Below are positions 39,576 to 50,465 of a stretch of DNA of 64,000 nucleotides, piece by piece. The stretch's first letter is position 1; every line of letters begins with the position of its first letter. The DNA comes from Argyresthia goedartella. Its lineage: Eukaryota > Arthropoda > Insecta > Lepidoptera > Argyresthiidae. Position numbers and translations under genes: made by a program. The notes under the pieces were generated by a model, which saw only the letters and a program-made list of their open reading frames with translations, did not search any database and was not told the origin of the DNA. The stretch is taken from contig OX463816.1 of NCBI GenBank assembly GCA_949825045.1, positions 13,883,579-13,947,578 on the forward strand, read 5' to 3'.

Positions 39576-42500
39576 GTATTCGTATACATAATATCCTATT
39601 TTGCTAATAGTCTTTAGAAAAACATGCATTCACCTTTCACCTTCTCGTTCATTTCTGCCCTAAAAAGTTTGGGATGGACAACGTTCCCAAAATACCGGTT
39701 AGATGTCAAACGACATTTCCATTAAAGATAAAACGGATGACTGTCCGTTCCGTTCGTCCGGTACGGTCCCGTGCCGATCCGTCCCGTCCCCGAGGCCCCA
39801 GATAACAGCCGTGTCACAACCGTTCTCACTTGATTCGAAGAGACAAAACTGGAAACTTAATTACCCTTTACCATATTGTTATGGCAGGGAGATTTTTGTG
39901 AGGAGTTAATAGAGGACTTTGTTTTGATGGAGAGAACTAAGGGAAAATAACAGTGGAATTTTTAAAGGTGACTAAACTCAAAACTAACCAAAGAACTAAA
40001 AAGACAGATTGAAATGCTACTCTCAACGTCCGGTCTGGTTTCTAAGGCTTTTATTTTTAAAATAGATTTTTAATATTAACAAAACCGTATCAAGATATCG
40101 TTGTGATAAGAGGTGGGACGCCCGTTGAAACAAAAGACTTTTGTGACTTTTACACCCACAAGGAGATACCTAATTATCGTTCTAGTGACATATAACTCTA
40201 CTGCCAGTTTGAATGCCTACATCCCGGGATTCTACTACCCTCTTTACTTAGATAATAGATAGACAACGTTTGCTTAAGTAATTGCTCTACTATTTACCCT
40301 ATCACGTATCACGCACTAAGCCAAAATAAATAGCTCGGAGAGGTGTCAGGTCAATCCAAGGTCAGTTGGCTGCCTATCCGTCTTAGTCAGAAGGCAGGTA
40401 GGTACGACCATTAATAAGGGTAGACACCTAGAAGCAGTGTGCCGTGTGGGATTCTCTGACGAATGGCGTATCAGAGCAACTCAAACTGAACCCTCAGACA
40501 GGAGGAATAAGTGCGAAATCGCACCAGGAAGCCGGGGTTAACAGATCCTCGCGAAATAATCTGGGGAATTACAACGTTACGCGTGCACGGCTCTCAGTTT
40601 GTTTAGTTAAAAGGCTGAAATGCTGCTAAAGTAAGTGATAAAGTTGAATGCTTCTTTTAAAATTAAGCCTTGAGATAGCACCTAGATGTAAAAATCCTGG
40701 AGATTTAGCGATTGTAACGGAATAATGCTTTGCAGACAATTTTTTTGCCCAAAAACTCAACGGTCAACGATGCATGCGTCATACTTGCTGTATTATAAGT
40801 ATTTTTTATTCACGACACATAAGCCTATAAAATCCATTTTAGTCGAGTAGCTAAATGACAAAGGCACCAAAAATCTGTATTCGCCTGGGTAACATTTCAA
40901 TTTGTAGTACAAACAACAAAATCGAATGTGCAAACAGAAATCCGATTGGATACAAAAAATAGAGAGGCATAGATATTCTAGGAACACACATAATGCAATA
41001 TATAGGTAGATATGTATTGACTTTGCAAATGAGCCGACTGTGTCCTGTGATAGGTCCATCTACACACAGATACACACATGTATATTTACATTGCACTCGT
41101 ATGCCTAAACTGCAAGTTGCATAGAGAGGACGATTGGATGAGTCAAGTAAAAGATGGATGTTTTTTCCAACATGCTAAAATCACAATTTATGACTACATT
41201 ATCGAACTAAGGCGAATCTATACATATCTCGCCTAATTATAATTATTTTTGACCCTGACAGATTAAGTGCAATTTGAAAACTGAAAATTTCAAAAAGAAA
41301 AGGATAAATCAAACAAATTTGGTAAAAGACAAAAAGTTACCGAATAGATTGGTAATTGTGTGGTATGTATTATTGTGTAAGTGACTAATGAATAGTTCCA
41401 GCTATCGCAACTGGAAAATAAAGCAATGATGAACTTCCACCTATCATCTAAAACTCGTGTTTACATGGTAGAGACCTATAATATTGAATTAGTATACCGT
41501 CCAGTATTATAGTTATTCTGCCCAGATATTGTAGTACGATCTCAACATTATACTAGATCGACTTTCCAAGAACCAGCTGTCTGCATCATAAGAAACACTG
41601 TAAGAGTATGAGCCGTATTTCACCGAATTTTAAGTTTCAATTTGCTTTGCGGTTTTCCATTAAATTTATCTTTGTGATCGTACAGGTAGTCTCCATCCCA
41701 TTGAGTGCAATATTCGAGCATACCCTACGCTTACCCCTACCGTAAATTACACCTTATATGTAAGTGCTTTAGTGCTATAATGTAACTGCAATGGTGTTGT
41801 TTACAGTACACTTCACCGAGTAAACGTAAATTCATTCTTGCTGCCTGTGGAAATAACGGTATATTTCAATGAAAGTAGAAAATGCCAGAAATATAGATAC
41901 GAGTTAGCTCTATCTATCTATGTACTAATTTACGCCCATTACAATAATTAAGTTTACTAAAGGAATACCCGCATTTATGCACGAATCTATATGTTTGAGT
42001 AACAACGACAATACTTATCCAAATAGAAGACACAGTCAAACTTTGGTTTCTTACGGCTATTTCTATGTATTTTTAGTTTATTAGAGATATCTGTCAGCGT
42101 TAGTCCATTTTTAAAGACTTTTGTCGTAGGTCTTTGGTACTCCGGAAAAATGTGATTGGTCCAGGCTCTGCTTTTCATGTGATAAATCTTCGGGTGGAAA
42201 TCGACCCATAGATTATTTATTACTTAAGACAGCTTAAGTGCTTGTTTTGGCCACCGTGTCAGCTAAGATTGTAGCCTTCATCAGCCGACTCAGATGTTGC
42301 GGGTAAACCAGATATGGGGCTGCGGCGCAACGTCGCCGCCTACATGGAAATTGCATGTGCAAAACGCATTAGCACTGCGCCGCAAATTACGGGCAGCAAT
42401 CTCGGCCAGATCGGGAACTCTGTGGATAGTCACAATTTAATATTGCACCTTAACATGGGCGCTGTAAAAATGTAGGTGATGAAAGTTTAACCCGTTCCGA

Positions 42501-43639
42501 CCTCGGCTTCGCAGATGCTTGAGATTTAAAGAGTATTTCGTTTTTTAGGTCACCATTTATTAAGAAGGAATAGTGTTCAAGTTTTTCGATTACGACCCCC
42601 CCCCCCCAATCAAAAATAGCCATTGACGAAAATTTACAAAAATTAATCAAAATTGGTTAGAATATGTGACCTGTAGGCGAGAACTTCGAACCTGGACGGT
42701 TCGCTCGCTCGGTCAATAATCCAGGATATTTAGCTTTTTAGAGGAAAATTTGTGAAAAATTGTCGTAATGTTCTCGCTCGTTTTCTATCCCAAATTCGTA
42801 TAAAACCCTTTTCAAGTCTTTTACCAATCATATGGAATGAAAAAATCTTGGATTTGATGGTGTAGAAAGTTAGACAATACAATAAATATCTATTATCAAT
42901 ATTTTGAATACAAATTAACAGTGAAAAATACGTCTTACAATTTTTAGGGCTTTATTACTCTATAGATTGTACCTTTTTTATAGGTTTTAAATATGTAAGC
43001 CCTGATTCCCCAGGGCCAAAATGAAGAACGTTCACACGATGTCAAAGTGGATTCTCTCTCTGTCATTTGGACCTTAGTTGTCTCATATAACATGCTCGGG
43101 AAGATATGCAGCTGATATATGATATGCTTAGTAGAGAGTTTGTCTTTGTGGTTCACGGCGAAGAACCCAAAAAAAAAGCGATGTCCATTTATCATGACAG
43201 CAATAACATACTCAAAACACACCTAACACCGCATCAGTATAAGTGCGCACATAAATAATTCCCAAAGAAATGAATATCATAAAAAGTACGTGTGAAAAAT
43301 TATGATGAAGAGTGTTAAAATATTCAGGAAGAAAATATGGATGCCTGCCACGTTCGCGGCTGCGGATCTCATAGCTTTTTGGTTTAGATTTTGTGACTAT
43401 TGCTCAGAACAAGTAAAGCTGGATCCACCTTAAGTACAAAATCTTGCACACAGCGGCCACTCATGGTTTGACGGACGCTTAGGATCAGTATGACATTTAA
43501 CTGGCACATTATTTGAGCAGAGTCTGTACCTCCGGCCAGTGTACATCTAGAATCTATTAACTAGCTGCTAGATAATATCGGAGCCGGATGGTTTCTGGAC
43601 AACATCTGCATATTGCAACTTATACTAGTAGGTTCCGAA
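39576..43639. other. No gene recognised
   Basis: About 4 kb of AT-rich sequence. The stretch 42655-42722 (GTGACCTGTAGGCGAGAAC, CTCGCTCGGTCAATAA) is a scrap of the foldback-arm-related repeat, next to a C9 run at 42598-42606. Short ORFs up to 92 codons lack any recognisable family. Confidence 0.4.
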
Positions 43640-44105
43640 TGACACTTTCTTTTAATAACACATACAAACTTAAGAATGCACCTGGTCAAGTACATGGAGT
43701 ATATAAGTAGCCTCATCAATAACTTTGTAAACTACATTTTGCGGTCTTAAACCCAAAGTATTGACTTTTCATTAAAATTACATAGGTGCTACTCTCACGG
43801 TCTCTAGAAATTCAACGAAATTTGAATTCAATGAAATTTGTCAAAATCCGTCAAGCTGTTTAGACTGTAGCGGGATCTTTTAATTTTAAAATCCCATATC
43901 TTTGCCATTTGGAGAATTATTCAAAAACTGAATCGACAAAAAAGTTTAATTTAATTGTCGAACCTGCTCACAAAAAATCACGAGAATCAGTTGAGAAATG
44001 CGGCCGGTAGAGGATAACATCCGGACATACGAAAGCATTTTTGCACAATCTTGAAACGGAGACGTTTCACTCGCTTCGCTCCACTCGGTCAATAATACAC
44101 AATGT
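43640..44105 (+). repeat. Foldback-arm-related repeat
   Basis: AATGCACCTGGTCAAG, CTCACGGTCTC, CGTCAAGCTGTTTAGAC, CACGAGAATCAGTTGAG and CTTGAAACGGAGACG match 7985-8400 of the foldback arm in the same order. It ends with CACTCGGTCAATAA. It has no inverted partner, so it is a single-arm copy. Confidence 0.8.
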
Positions 44106-44364
44106 TTGATTACATTATAGTTGCTGGCAAGTAGGTATATGTTCAATTTCATTTTTAGCATTTCAGCATATAACATTTTATGAATTCGCTAACATACCCT
44201 CCACATACCAATCGACAAGACAGATATCCCTTTAATCCAGGCATGAAAATCCGATGCCCAAAACTAAAAATGCAGAGTAACGTGATTTCCAGCTGCATAG
44301 CGCAGGCCTGAAGGGAAATTAAATCGGAAATACGATACGCACTACAACATACACGTACATATAT

Positions 44365-44815
44365 ATGAATAAACCCACCCCTATGGACCCTGGCAAGAGC
44401 AAACCAATATCGGACCTATGCCCTACAAATGTAGAGGAGCTTAGGGGAGAGTTTGAAATACAAATTCTACTTGACCGCTACCTCTGCTACTAAATCAGAG
44501 AATCTACATTAGTACTATGTAAAGGTCGAAGACTGGCCAGATACATTTTACTGCATTCCAACTATGTATGCAAAAGCTATTAGAGAGTTCATCGCGAAGT
44601 CTAAAAAAGTAACACAGCGATTTATTAAACAATCTGAAAGTTATAATTGGGATCTTACCGTATACTTGATCTGCTTATATATTCGTTTCGACGCTATGGA
44701 ATTAACGGAAGTAGAGACTTTTGACATGTCCATTTTCTTTAAGATTTGGTTACTATTATGCAGAAAAAATAAGTTTGAACGTGCCCGTGAATTACGTTAC
44801 CTGCGTGCAAAATAA
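44365..44815 (+). pseudogene. Unrecognised broken gene, about 150 codons
   Basis: From ATG 44365 (MNKPTPMDPGKSKPISDL) one frame is open to 44580 except for TAA at 44491-44493. A second frame takes over from 44564 and is open to TAA 44813-44815, ending KFERARELRYLRAK. Together they look like one protein with one nonsense change and one small frameshift. The second half is a mix of charged and aromatic residues with a CRK/RARE basic end. AATAAA (44811-44816) overlaps the stop, and an AGGGT...ACCCT hairpin follows. I do not know the family. Compact ends like this occur in insect DNA viruses and in mobile elements. Confidence 0.45.
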
Positions 44816-44839
44816 AAGGGTCGTATAGTTATACAACCC

Positions 44840-45589
44840 TTATACACTATTTATTAGTCAAACTTTTGGATCTGCTCTAAACAAGCTTTATTCACTATTT
44901 AATTATTAGAGTGTTATTACTCTGTAATAAGACTTTATTATTAGTAGGACTGATGGGCTGTATGCAGAGTATAAATCTTCATACTAATTGAGCACTTGTT
45001 ATAACAGTCTGCGATTTGCCTATTTCGTGTTTATTAATAACTCGTATTTATAAACGTATTTTTTTGTAAGACTATAAGTGTTCACATGTTATAAACTAAC
45101 ATTATTGGGAACTACATGAAGGTTTTTTTTTAAACAGTAGGAACAATATTTTAGTATGTACGGAACCCTAATAATGACAGCGAAATTCGTCCATAAGGGG
45201 TGGTAAGGGTGGAAAGCCTATAACTTAGTTAAATCTCCGGCTTCCGTACATCATTTTGAAGACTTTGGATAATTTCTCCTGATAGAAGAAACGGGGGTGA
45301 CAATGTAGACCTTATTACCACAATCGAGTGAACCGTGAAGTACGCTGAGATTGAACCAGACTAATCTCTATGTAGAGCTCTTTGTATGTACGTATAAAGC
45401 AATTTGCTACAATATGCGGGCGAAGGCATTACTAGGATTACTTACCTTAAATGCTATATTATTATGATCATTTCTGCAATAAACTTGAATAATAAATTCT
45501 AAAGAGAACAATAACTCTAAATGGATAATACCTAAAATTATCCCTTCAATTGTACACTACTCTTCTTATAAATAATATAGAAATGTAGC
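44840..45589. other. No gene recognised
   Basis: AT-rich DNA. ATTCGTCCATAAGGGG-type phrases near 45185 resemble repeat tails, but no partner was found in the window. Confidence 0.4.
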
Positions 45590-45910
45590 CCATTAATGTA
45601 CCAACCGAGGGGCTTAGGCCATCACCCGGATTTGAGTAAGAATAAGCCATATTCCATCTACCACAATATCTAAGTGCGGTTGATGGAAGGGTTTTAGTAC
45701 TACTAAGTAATACGTGCTAATATTAGAAGCGATCGTAGCCGGCACATACAGCTTAATGTGTCATCCGAAACACTGAACCTCCGATAATGTACTTAAGATA
45801 AACTTATTATCTCATTGGTACATGATAAGGAATGGAATCTGCATCTCCTATGTGAGAAGCAAGCGTGAAACCCATTATTAGACCACGGAGCTCCTTACAT
45901 ATTAGGTCAT
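45590..45910 (-). repeat. SINE-like repeat, diverged
   Basis: CCGGATTTGAGTAAGAATAA and AATATCTAAGTGCGGTTG relate to 39395-39575. The distal part GCCGGCACATAC...TGTCATCCGAAACAC also occurs, inverted, at 49895-49945. It ends CCACGGAGCTCC. Confidence 0.6.
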
Positions 45911-46092
45911 TAAAAATGTTCTCGAATATTTTCATGTTTTATTAACGAGGGTTGTAGTACTCATGTATGTCAACATAATGAGGCAGGTAATATGATTATG
46001 AAAACCCGGAATTTATCATATTACTCAGCTAACATATTAGAGCTCTCATAAATTACATTAAAACATTATTATTATCTAAAGAAGGCGAACAT

Positions 46093-46315
46093 ACAGGGTG
46101 ATATTTAATTAGCTGACCACATTTTGGGGAATGATAGTACCCATCATTATAAACAACTTTCCCCAAAAACATATGGTCGCAAATGGAAAAAAATATTTGT
46201 CCCTCACTACATCGACCCGATCAGCTGATTACAAGTTACTTTGGGAAAACCAATTTTTTTTTGTTTACGACCATATGTTTCTACTACCATTCCCTAAAAT
46301 ATGGTCAGCGAATTA
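46093..46315. repeat. Nested hairpin element
   Basis: Outer arms 46107-46133 and 46289-46315 (AATTAGCTGACCACATTTTG against its near complement). Inner arms contain ACATATGGTCGCAAA and TTTACGACCATATGT. It starts with ACAGGGTGAT, a common opening of insect foldback repeats. There is no coding sequence. Confidence 0.85.
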
Positions 46316-46419
46316 AATGTGACCTTGCATAACGATTCTATAGTCATCGCGTCAATGTTTTGGTGGGGTACCACTACCCCCTCGTTTAGGAAAAGACGAA
46401 AATATTGTTTGAATTTGTT

Positions 46420-46742
46420 ATCTACACACGTATCATAAACCTTCTTTACAGCGCCCATCAAGAACTGCACGTTACGACCAGCATAATGATACACTACTTG
46501 GTAAAAACTCTTTTCTTATCTGAATATTATGACCATAATGTATCAATATTTCGACATAAGACATTCAAATGTTTAACTCCGACGCCCGCCTGCGTGCCGC
46601 CCCTAGTTTGTCTGTGAATTTGGTACTACTGAATAAGCTAAACAAATGCAGATCAATGATCAGTGCCACAATGCCGGTCGAACATGCGGTTTCTGAACAC
46701 ATCAAATAGAGCCTATGATATGTGTGTAGATAAATTAGACTA
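46420..46742 (+). repeat. MITE-like element, copy B
   Basis: Same family as 112-438. The left end TATCTACACACGTATCATAA leads into CTTTACAGCGCCCATC. The right end reads, inverted, TATCTACACACATATCATAG then TTGATGTGTTCAGAAACCGC. Terminal repeats of about 65 bp are roughly two-thirds identical. Copy C lies 900 bp away in opposite orientation. Confidence 0.7.
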
Positions 46743-46856
46743 GTAACTGTATATAATTCGGCTAATGCCTAATTATATACAGTTAGTAGTCTAATTCAAT
46801 TTCATAATAATATCACTCGAGAGCTTTAATAAGCTCTCGAGTGATATTATTATGAA
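46735..46856. repeat. Two adjacent near-perfect hairpins
   Basis: First: 46735-46758 pairs with 46771-46794 with one mismatch (TTAGACTAGTAACTGTATAT). Second: 46801-46826 pairs perfectly with 46831-46856 around TAAT (TTCATAATAATATCACTCGA outward to the loop). The second hairpin's right arm is also the start of the tandem repeat that follows. Confidence 0.93.
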
Positions 46857-47202
46857 ATCCGCCATGAAACTCGCCTTCGGGTCGCCCACTTTCGAGTTTT
46901 GATGCCCTCCATTATGTTTCAGTCACATAAACTAATATTAAATAATATCAAAAATATACTTTTATTAAAATTAATTTGATTGAAGAATATTTTTATTCAT
47001 CACTGTTAATTTGAGTTTACTCTCGAGTGATATTATTATGATACTCGCTTTCGGCTCGTTTCATAAACCCACTCTCGAGTATTAATGCCCTCCATTAAGT
47101 AGCAGTCACATAAACTACTATTAAACAATAACAAAAGTATACTTTTATTAAAATAGATTTGATTGAAGAATATTTTTATTGATCACTGTTAGTTTGAGTT
47201 TA
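46834..47202 (+). repeat. Two tandem units of 186 bp
   Basis: Each unit begins CTCTCGAGTGATATTATTAT, has ATGCCCTCCATTA and CAGTCACATAAACTA in the middle and ends TTTTTATTCATCACTGTTA or close to it. The same ATGCCCTCCATTA phrase returns inverted at 47587-47599, with the CAGTCACATAAACTA complement beside it, so the tandem pair and 47565-47620 bound a larger inverted-repeat element. Confidence 0.85.
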
Positions 47203-47564
47203 ATTTGAAGCCGTTAAGTTAAATTAGTTATGTACATTACTCGTTTTTCGTGTGACTCTAGATCGAACATCTTGATTCCATCTTGAACACACGTTACCAC
47301 AGTAACTGGCAAGTTCGAACACTTACGATGTGCGGATTTCATTTCCCCGCTCCCGTGCGCGGCTAAATAGTGTCGCCGTTTTTATATACTTTCTACATTC
47401 CGCCGAGAGAGGAAAGAAAATGGGCTTTTGTTTGCCAATAGCAGTAGATCAATGAACTTCCGACGCAATTTGTATAAGGTTTCTTATATTATAGATCATA
47501 ATTCGGATTTAACCTACGGTTACACGTTATGTTAAATCTTGCTATTTCTTGGGATATAATAGTA

Positions 47565-47620
47565 GTTTATGTGACTGCTGCATAATGGAGGGCATTAAAA
47601 CTCGAGAGTTTTAATGCCTA
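47565..47620. repeat. Inverted terminal segment with palindrome
   Basis: TTTATGTGACTGCTGCATAA then TGGAGGGCATT is the complement of the middle of the tandem units. GGCATTAAAACT and AGTTTTAATGCC form a 12-bp palindrome around CGAG at 47591-47618. Confidence 0.85.
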
Positions 47621-47637
47621 ATTATGTACAGTTTCAT

Positions 47638-47945
47638 ACACTAGTTTATCTACACACATATCATAAGCTCTCTTTGATGTGTTCAGGAACCGCTTGTTTG
47701 ACCGACATTGTGGTTCTGCAATTGTTTAGCTTGTTCTTTAGTACCAACTTCACGCAGACGGGCGTCGGCGTTCGAAATTTGAATGTCATTATATGTAGAA
47801 AAACTACACATAATGACCATAATGTGTAGTTTTCCAGATACGAAACGAGTTTTTACACAGTAGTTTAACATAATGCTGATCGTAACGTGCGGTTTTTGAA
47901 CGCAGTAAAGAGGGTTTATGATACGTGTGTAGATAAACAGAATAT
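47638..47945 (-). repeat. MITE-like element, copy C
   Basis: Inverted relative to copy B, and the clearest of the three. It starts TTTATCTACACACATATCAT with TTTGATGTGTTCAGGAACCG and ends with the complement of TATCTACACACGTATCAT. Between the ends lies a 21-bp palindrome (AAACTACACATTATGG and its complement near 47798-47832). Confidence 0.72.
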
Positions 47946-48280
47946 TGATGTGGTTCTTGTGTCAAAAAATAGGTATTAAAAATATCTTAAAACGGTAAAT
48001 TTTAATTAAGAAGTAATTTTGAAGACAAATAAAAAACACAAAATTTTCGCAATGTTGCCCCAATGCACCGATTGACGTACCAGTTACGTTGCAGTATAAG
48101 TTGTCATGAAAAAAAAAACAACCACTACAAACCAAGTTCCTAAATTTACCGATACCGAAGTCTCGTACGGACGTTCTAACGGTGATGAAAAAGGTCATGA
48201 GGAAACCTTCAAACAATCTCCATAACCGCGGCGATGGGCTAGCTCGATATCAACATGGAGCATTAAAAACTGGCTAAACG

Positions 48281-48326
48281 AGGGTACAATTGTGCCTCTG
48301 CCACTCTGCATGGGAAAAATAGTGAC
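48281..48326 (+). repeat. Short dispersed repeat scrap
   Basis: TTGTGCCTCTGCCAC and TGGGAAAA as at 1587-1632; similarity is confined to about 45 bp. Confidence 0.55.
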
Positions 48327-48570
48327 GATGACTACAATAAAAAAAATGCGATTCTCTTAAGTTGTGTGATTAGGATACTGCATCCAAAGTGATATTGATT
48401 ATTGAGTTTATTTACGCGGGGCGCTTCAAATGTCTAGTTGCTTTAGTTGCGTCATACTGTATATTAACAAAACGTCGAGCGAGACACATGTTGGGAAAAA
48501 ATTCCGTGGAGACGGCAACCTAGATATATAGCTCACACCTGCATTCCCTACAGTTGAAAGCAATACACCT

Positions 48571-48812
48571 CCAGGGTGTAACAGAATAGTGTAGTTTTAT
48601 GGTGTTAATAGAGATATAATTCTCAAAAACTTTCACTGTAATACAATTATCAAAGCAACTTCACTCCTCACTTATCCATCGGTTGACACAAATAGAAGTG
48701 AAAAGTAAATTCCTTTCATCAAATCAATTTTCTCGGTTAGAGTTGATCTAAATAATATCCCCAACAAAAACTCCTTAAAAGTCAACTCCCCCATTCTGTT
48801 ACATTACACCCC
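48571..48812. repeat. MITE-like element with GGGTGTAACAGAAT ends
   Basis: The left end CCAGGGTGTAACAGAAT (48571-48587) is complementary, allowing a small insertion, to ATTCTGTTACATTACACCCC (48793-48812). The element is about 240 bp, AT-rich inside and without coding sequence. Confidence 0.75.
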
Positions 48813-48967
48813 GTATATTAGTCACGTATGCTCCCTCGAGAATTTTGTGACATTGTTATGCGACAGATTGTCACAACACGGCCGCACCCCACTCTCCACT
48901 TTATGTCACGGACTGACGGCTGATTTTCGCCTGCGGTGTCTGTGGGGAATGCATCGAAACTCCTAGG

Positions 48968-49093
48968 GCGGCATGCAGAAGCTGCTTACATCTAGATTTA
49001 GCGTCTTAAGTCGTCAAAATGTATGAAATATGTCACAAAGTTAAATCGATTAAAGTTACCAAATCTAGATTTAAGCAGCATCTGCAAGCCGCT
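48968..49093. repeat. 126-bp hairpin
   Basis: Arms 48968-49000 and 49061-49093 (CTGCTTACATCTAGATTTA against TAAATCTAGATTTAAGCAG-like complement) with outer GCGGC...GCCGC pairing. Confidence 0.85.
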
Positions 49094-50465
49094 CCTTGAA
49101 TTCACGTGGTTTATTAAATCGTAGTATTCACAGAGTGCCAATAATATGGTGCATTATTATTGAGTTTCATTACCAACAAAAACCTAGCGTCACGTGTTGC
49201 AGAGGTAAAATTCTTTAATAGCTCAGCTATTGATATATGAAGTTTTCCTAATGATTCTCTTTCAAGCCTTTTCCCATACGAGTTGCATAATGACATAAGA
49301 GACCAACATCAAGACCATGCAAGTTTTAAATACTCAATTGACATCCGATACTCGTACTTACATTATTACAAAATAAATGGTGACCCTTAATAACTCTTTG
49401 TTTGATAAATCGAATCTCTCACGAAATACGCACCGAGACTAGTTTTAATAATCCAGTTACGGTGGACTGAGCTGTAATTAGAACTTTCTCGACAGTAGGT
49501 ATTAAATTATTTAAGAACGCTCCTCCGGAATTAATTATGGCTTAGGCTCGCATCCTGCGGATTAGGCTGCGGCCACCAGCGGTCGATTTATGAGGCTTTC
49601 TCTGTATAAATAATTTTATAGGAAGTATTCGAGGCGAGGAGCGTCCCTTTTTTAAGGTTTTTTTTTCTTTGTGGAGGAATAAAAGCAATAAAGCCGAGGC
49701 CATTCGTTAGAGATTGGCTCGAACTGCCAAACACTTATCCCGATCCTAAAATATAACGACGATAAAAATGAAAATCTTTTATTTCGTAGAGGCTTTTTAA
49801 TTAATTATATTTCTTAATCAAAATTTAATAAATAAACAAACTGGCTAATGAAGTAAGTAATTTATTACATTGGCCCGTTTGTTTACACTATCGGACGTTC
49901 CGTGTTTCGGATGACACGATAAGGCTCGAACATGTGCCAATGACCTTGAGCATTCGAACTTCAAGTTACAAAATTATAATTAAAGTCATCTGTACACGCT
50001 GTAGGGGTGATAAATGACACTCGTAGTCCAAGATATGCACGTATAATGAAGATTTATCTTATAGGGTGATATACAGATGTTAGATCACGTATTTGTTCTA
50101 TGTTCGGGGCACGAGCAGCCCGTCGAACGTTCCTTTTTCTACTGCTGGCTGCCGCCATCCCTTCCCCGCGCCCCGCACCATACACTGCGCCGGCGACGGC
50201 TACCGATGACTCCTGAACAAGAACGAGGCGATCCATCTTTTGACCGCTCATTACAAAGATCCGCCGAATTTACACTTAGAATTAAAAAAACAAACTATAA
50301 AGTAATCAACGCATATATAACAAAATATTTATATGATGATCTTACAGGGGAATCATGCGGATTTTATGTTTTTAAAGTCTCTTCGCTCACATAGCGTCCA
50401 TTTTGTGAACACATTCTTGCAATTGACTTCAAACCTCGCTTGAAGAGATCTGAACTGATATAAGC
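49094..50465. other. No gene; CpG-rich patch near 50100-50220
   Basis: AT-rich with a GC-rich island around CTTCCCCGCGCCCCGCACC (50158-50180). Open frames cross it on both strands (105 and 65 codons) but neither shows a family signature. The scrap 49895-49945 is the distal part of the repeat at 45590-45910. An unknown promoter here is possible. Confidence 0.4.

Noticed and set aside
46294..46494. 66-codon minus-strand ORF
   Set aside because: Runs through the ends of two inverted-repeat elements; no conserved coding frame among the copies.
50054..50394. Opposing ORFs over the CpG-rich patch
   Set aside because: Open frames are expected in GC-rich DNA; no domain, splice or start signal favours either strand.
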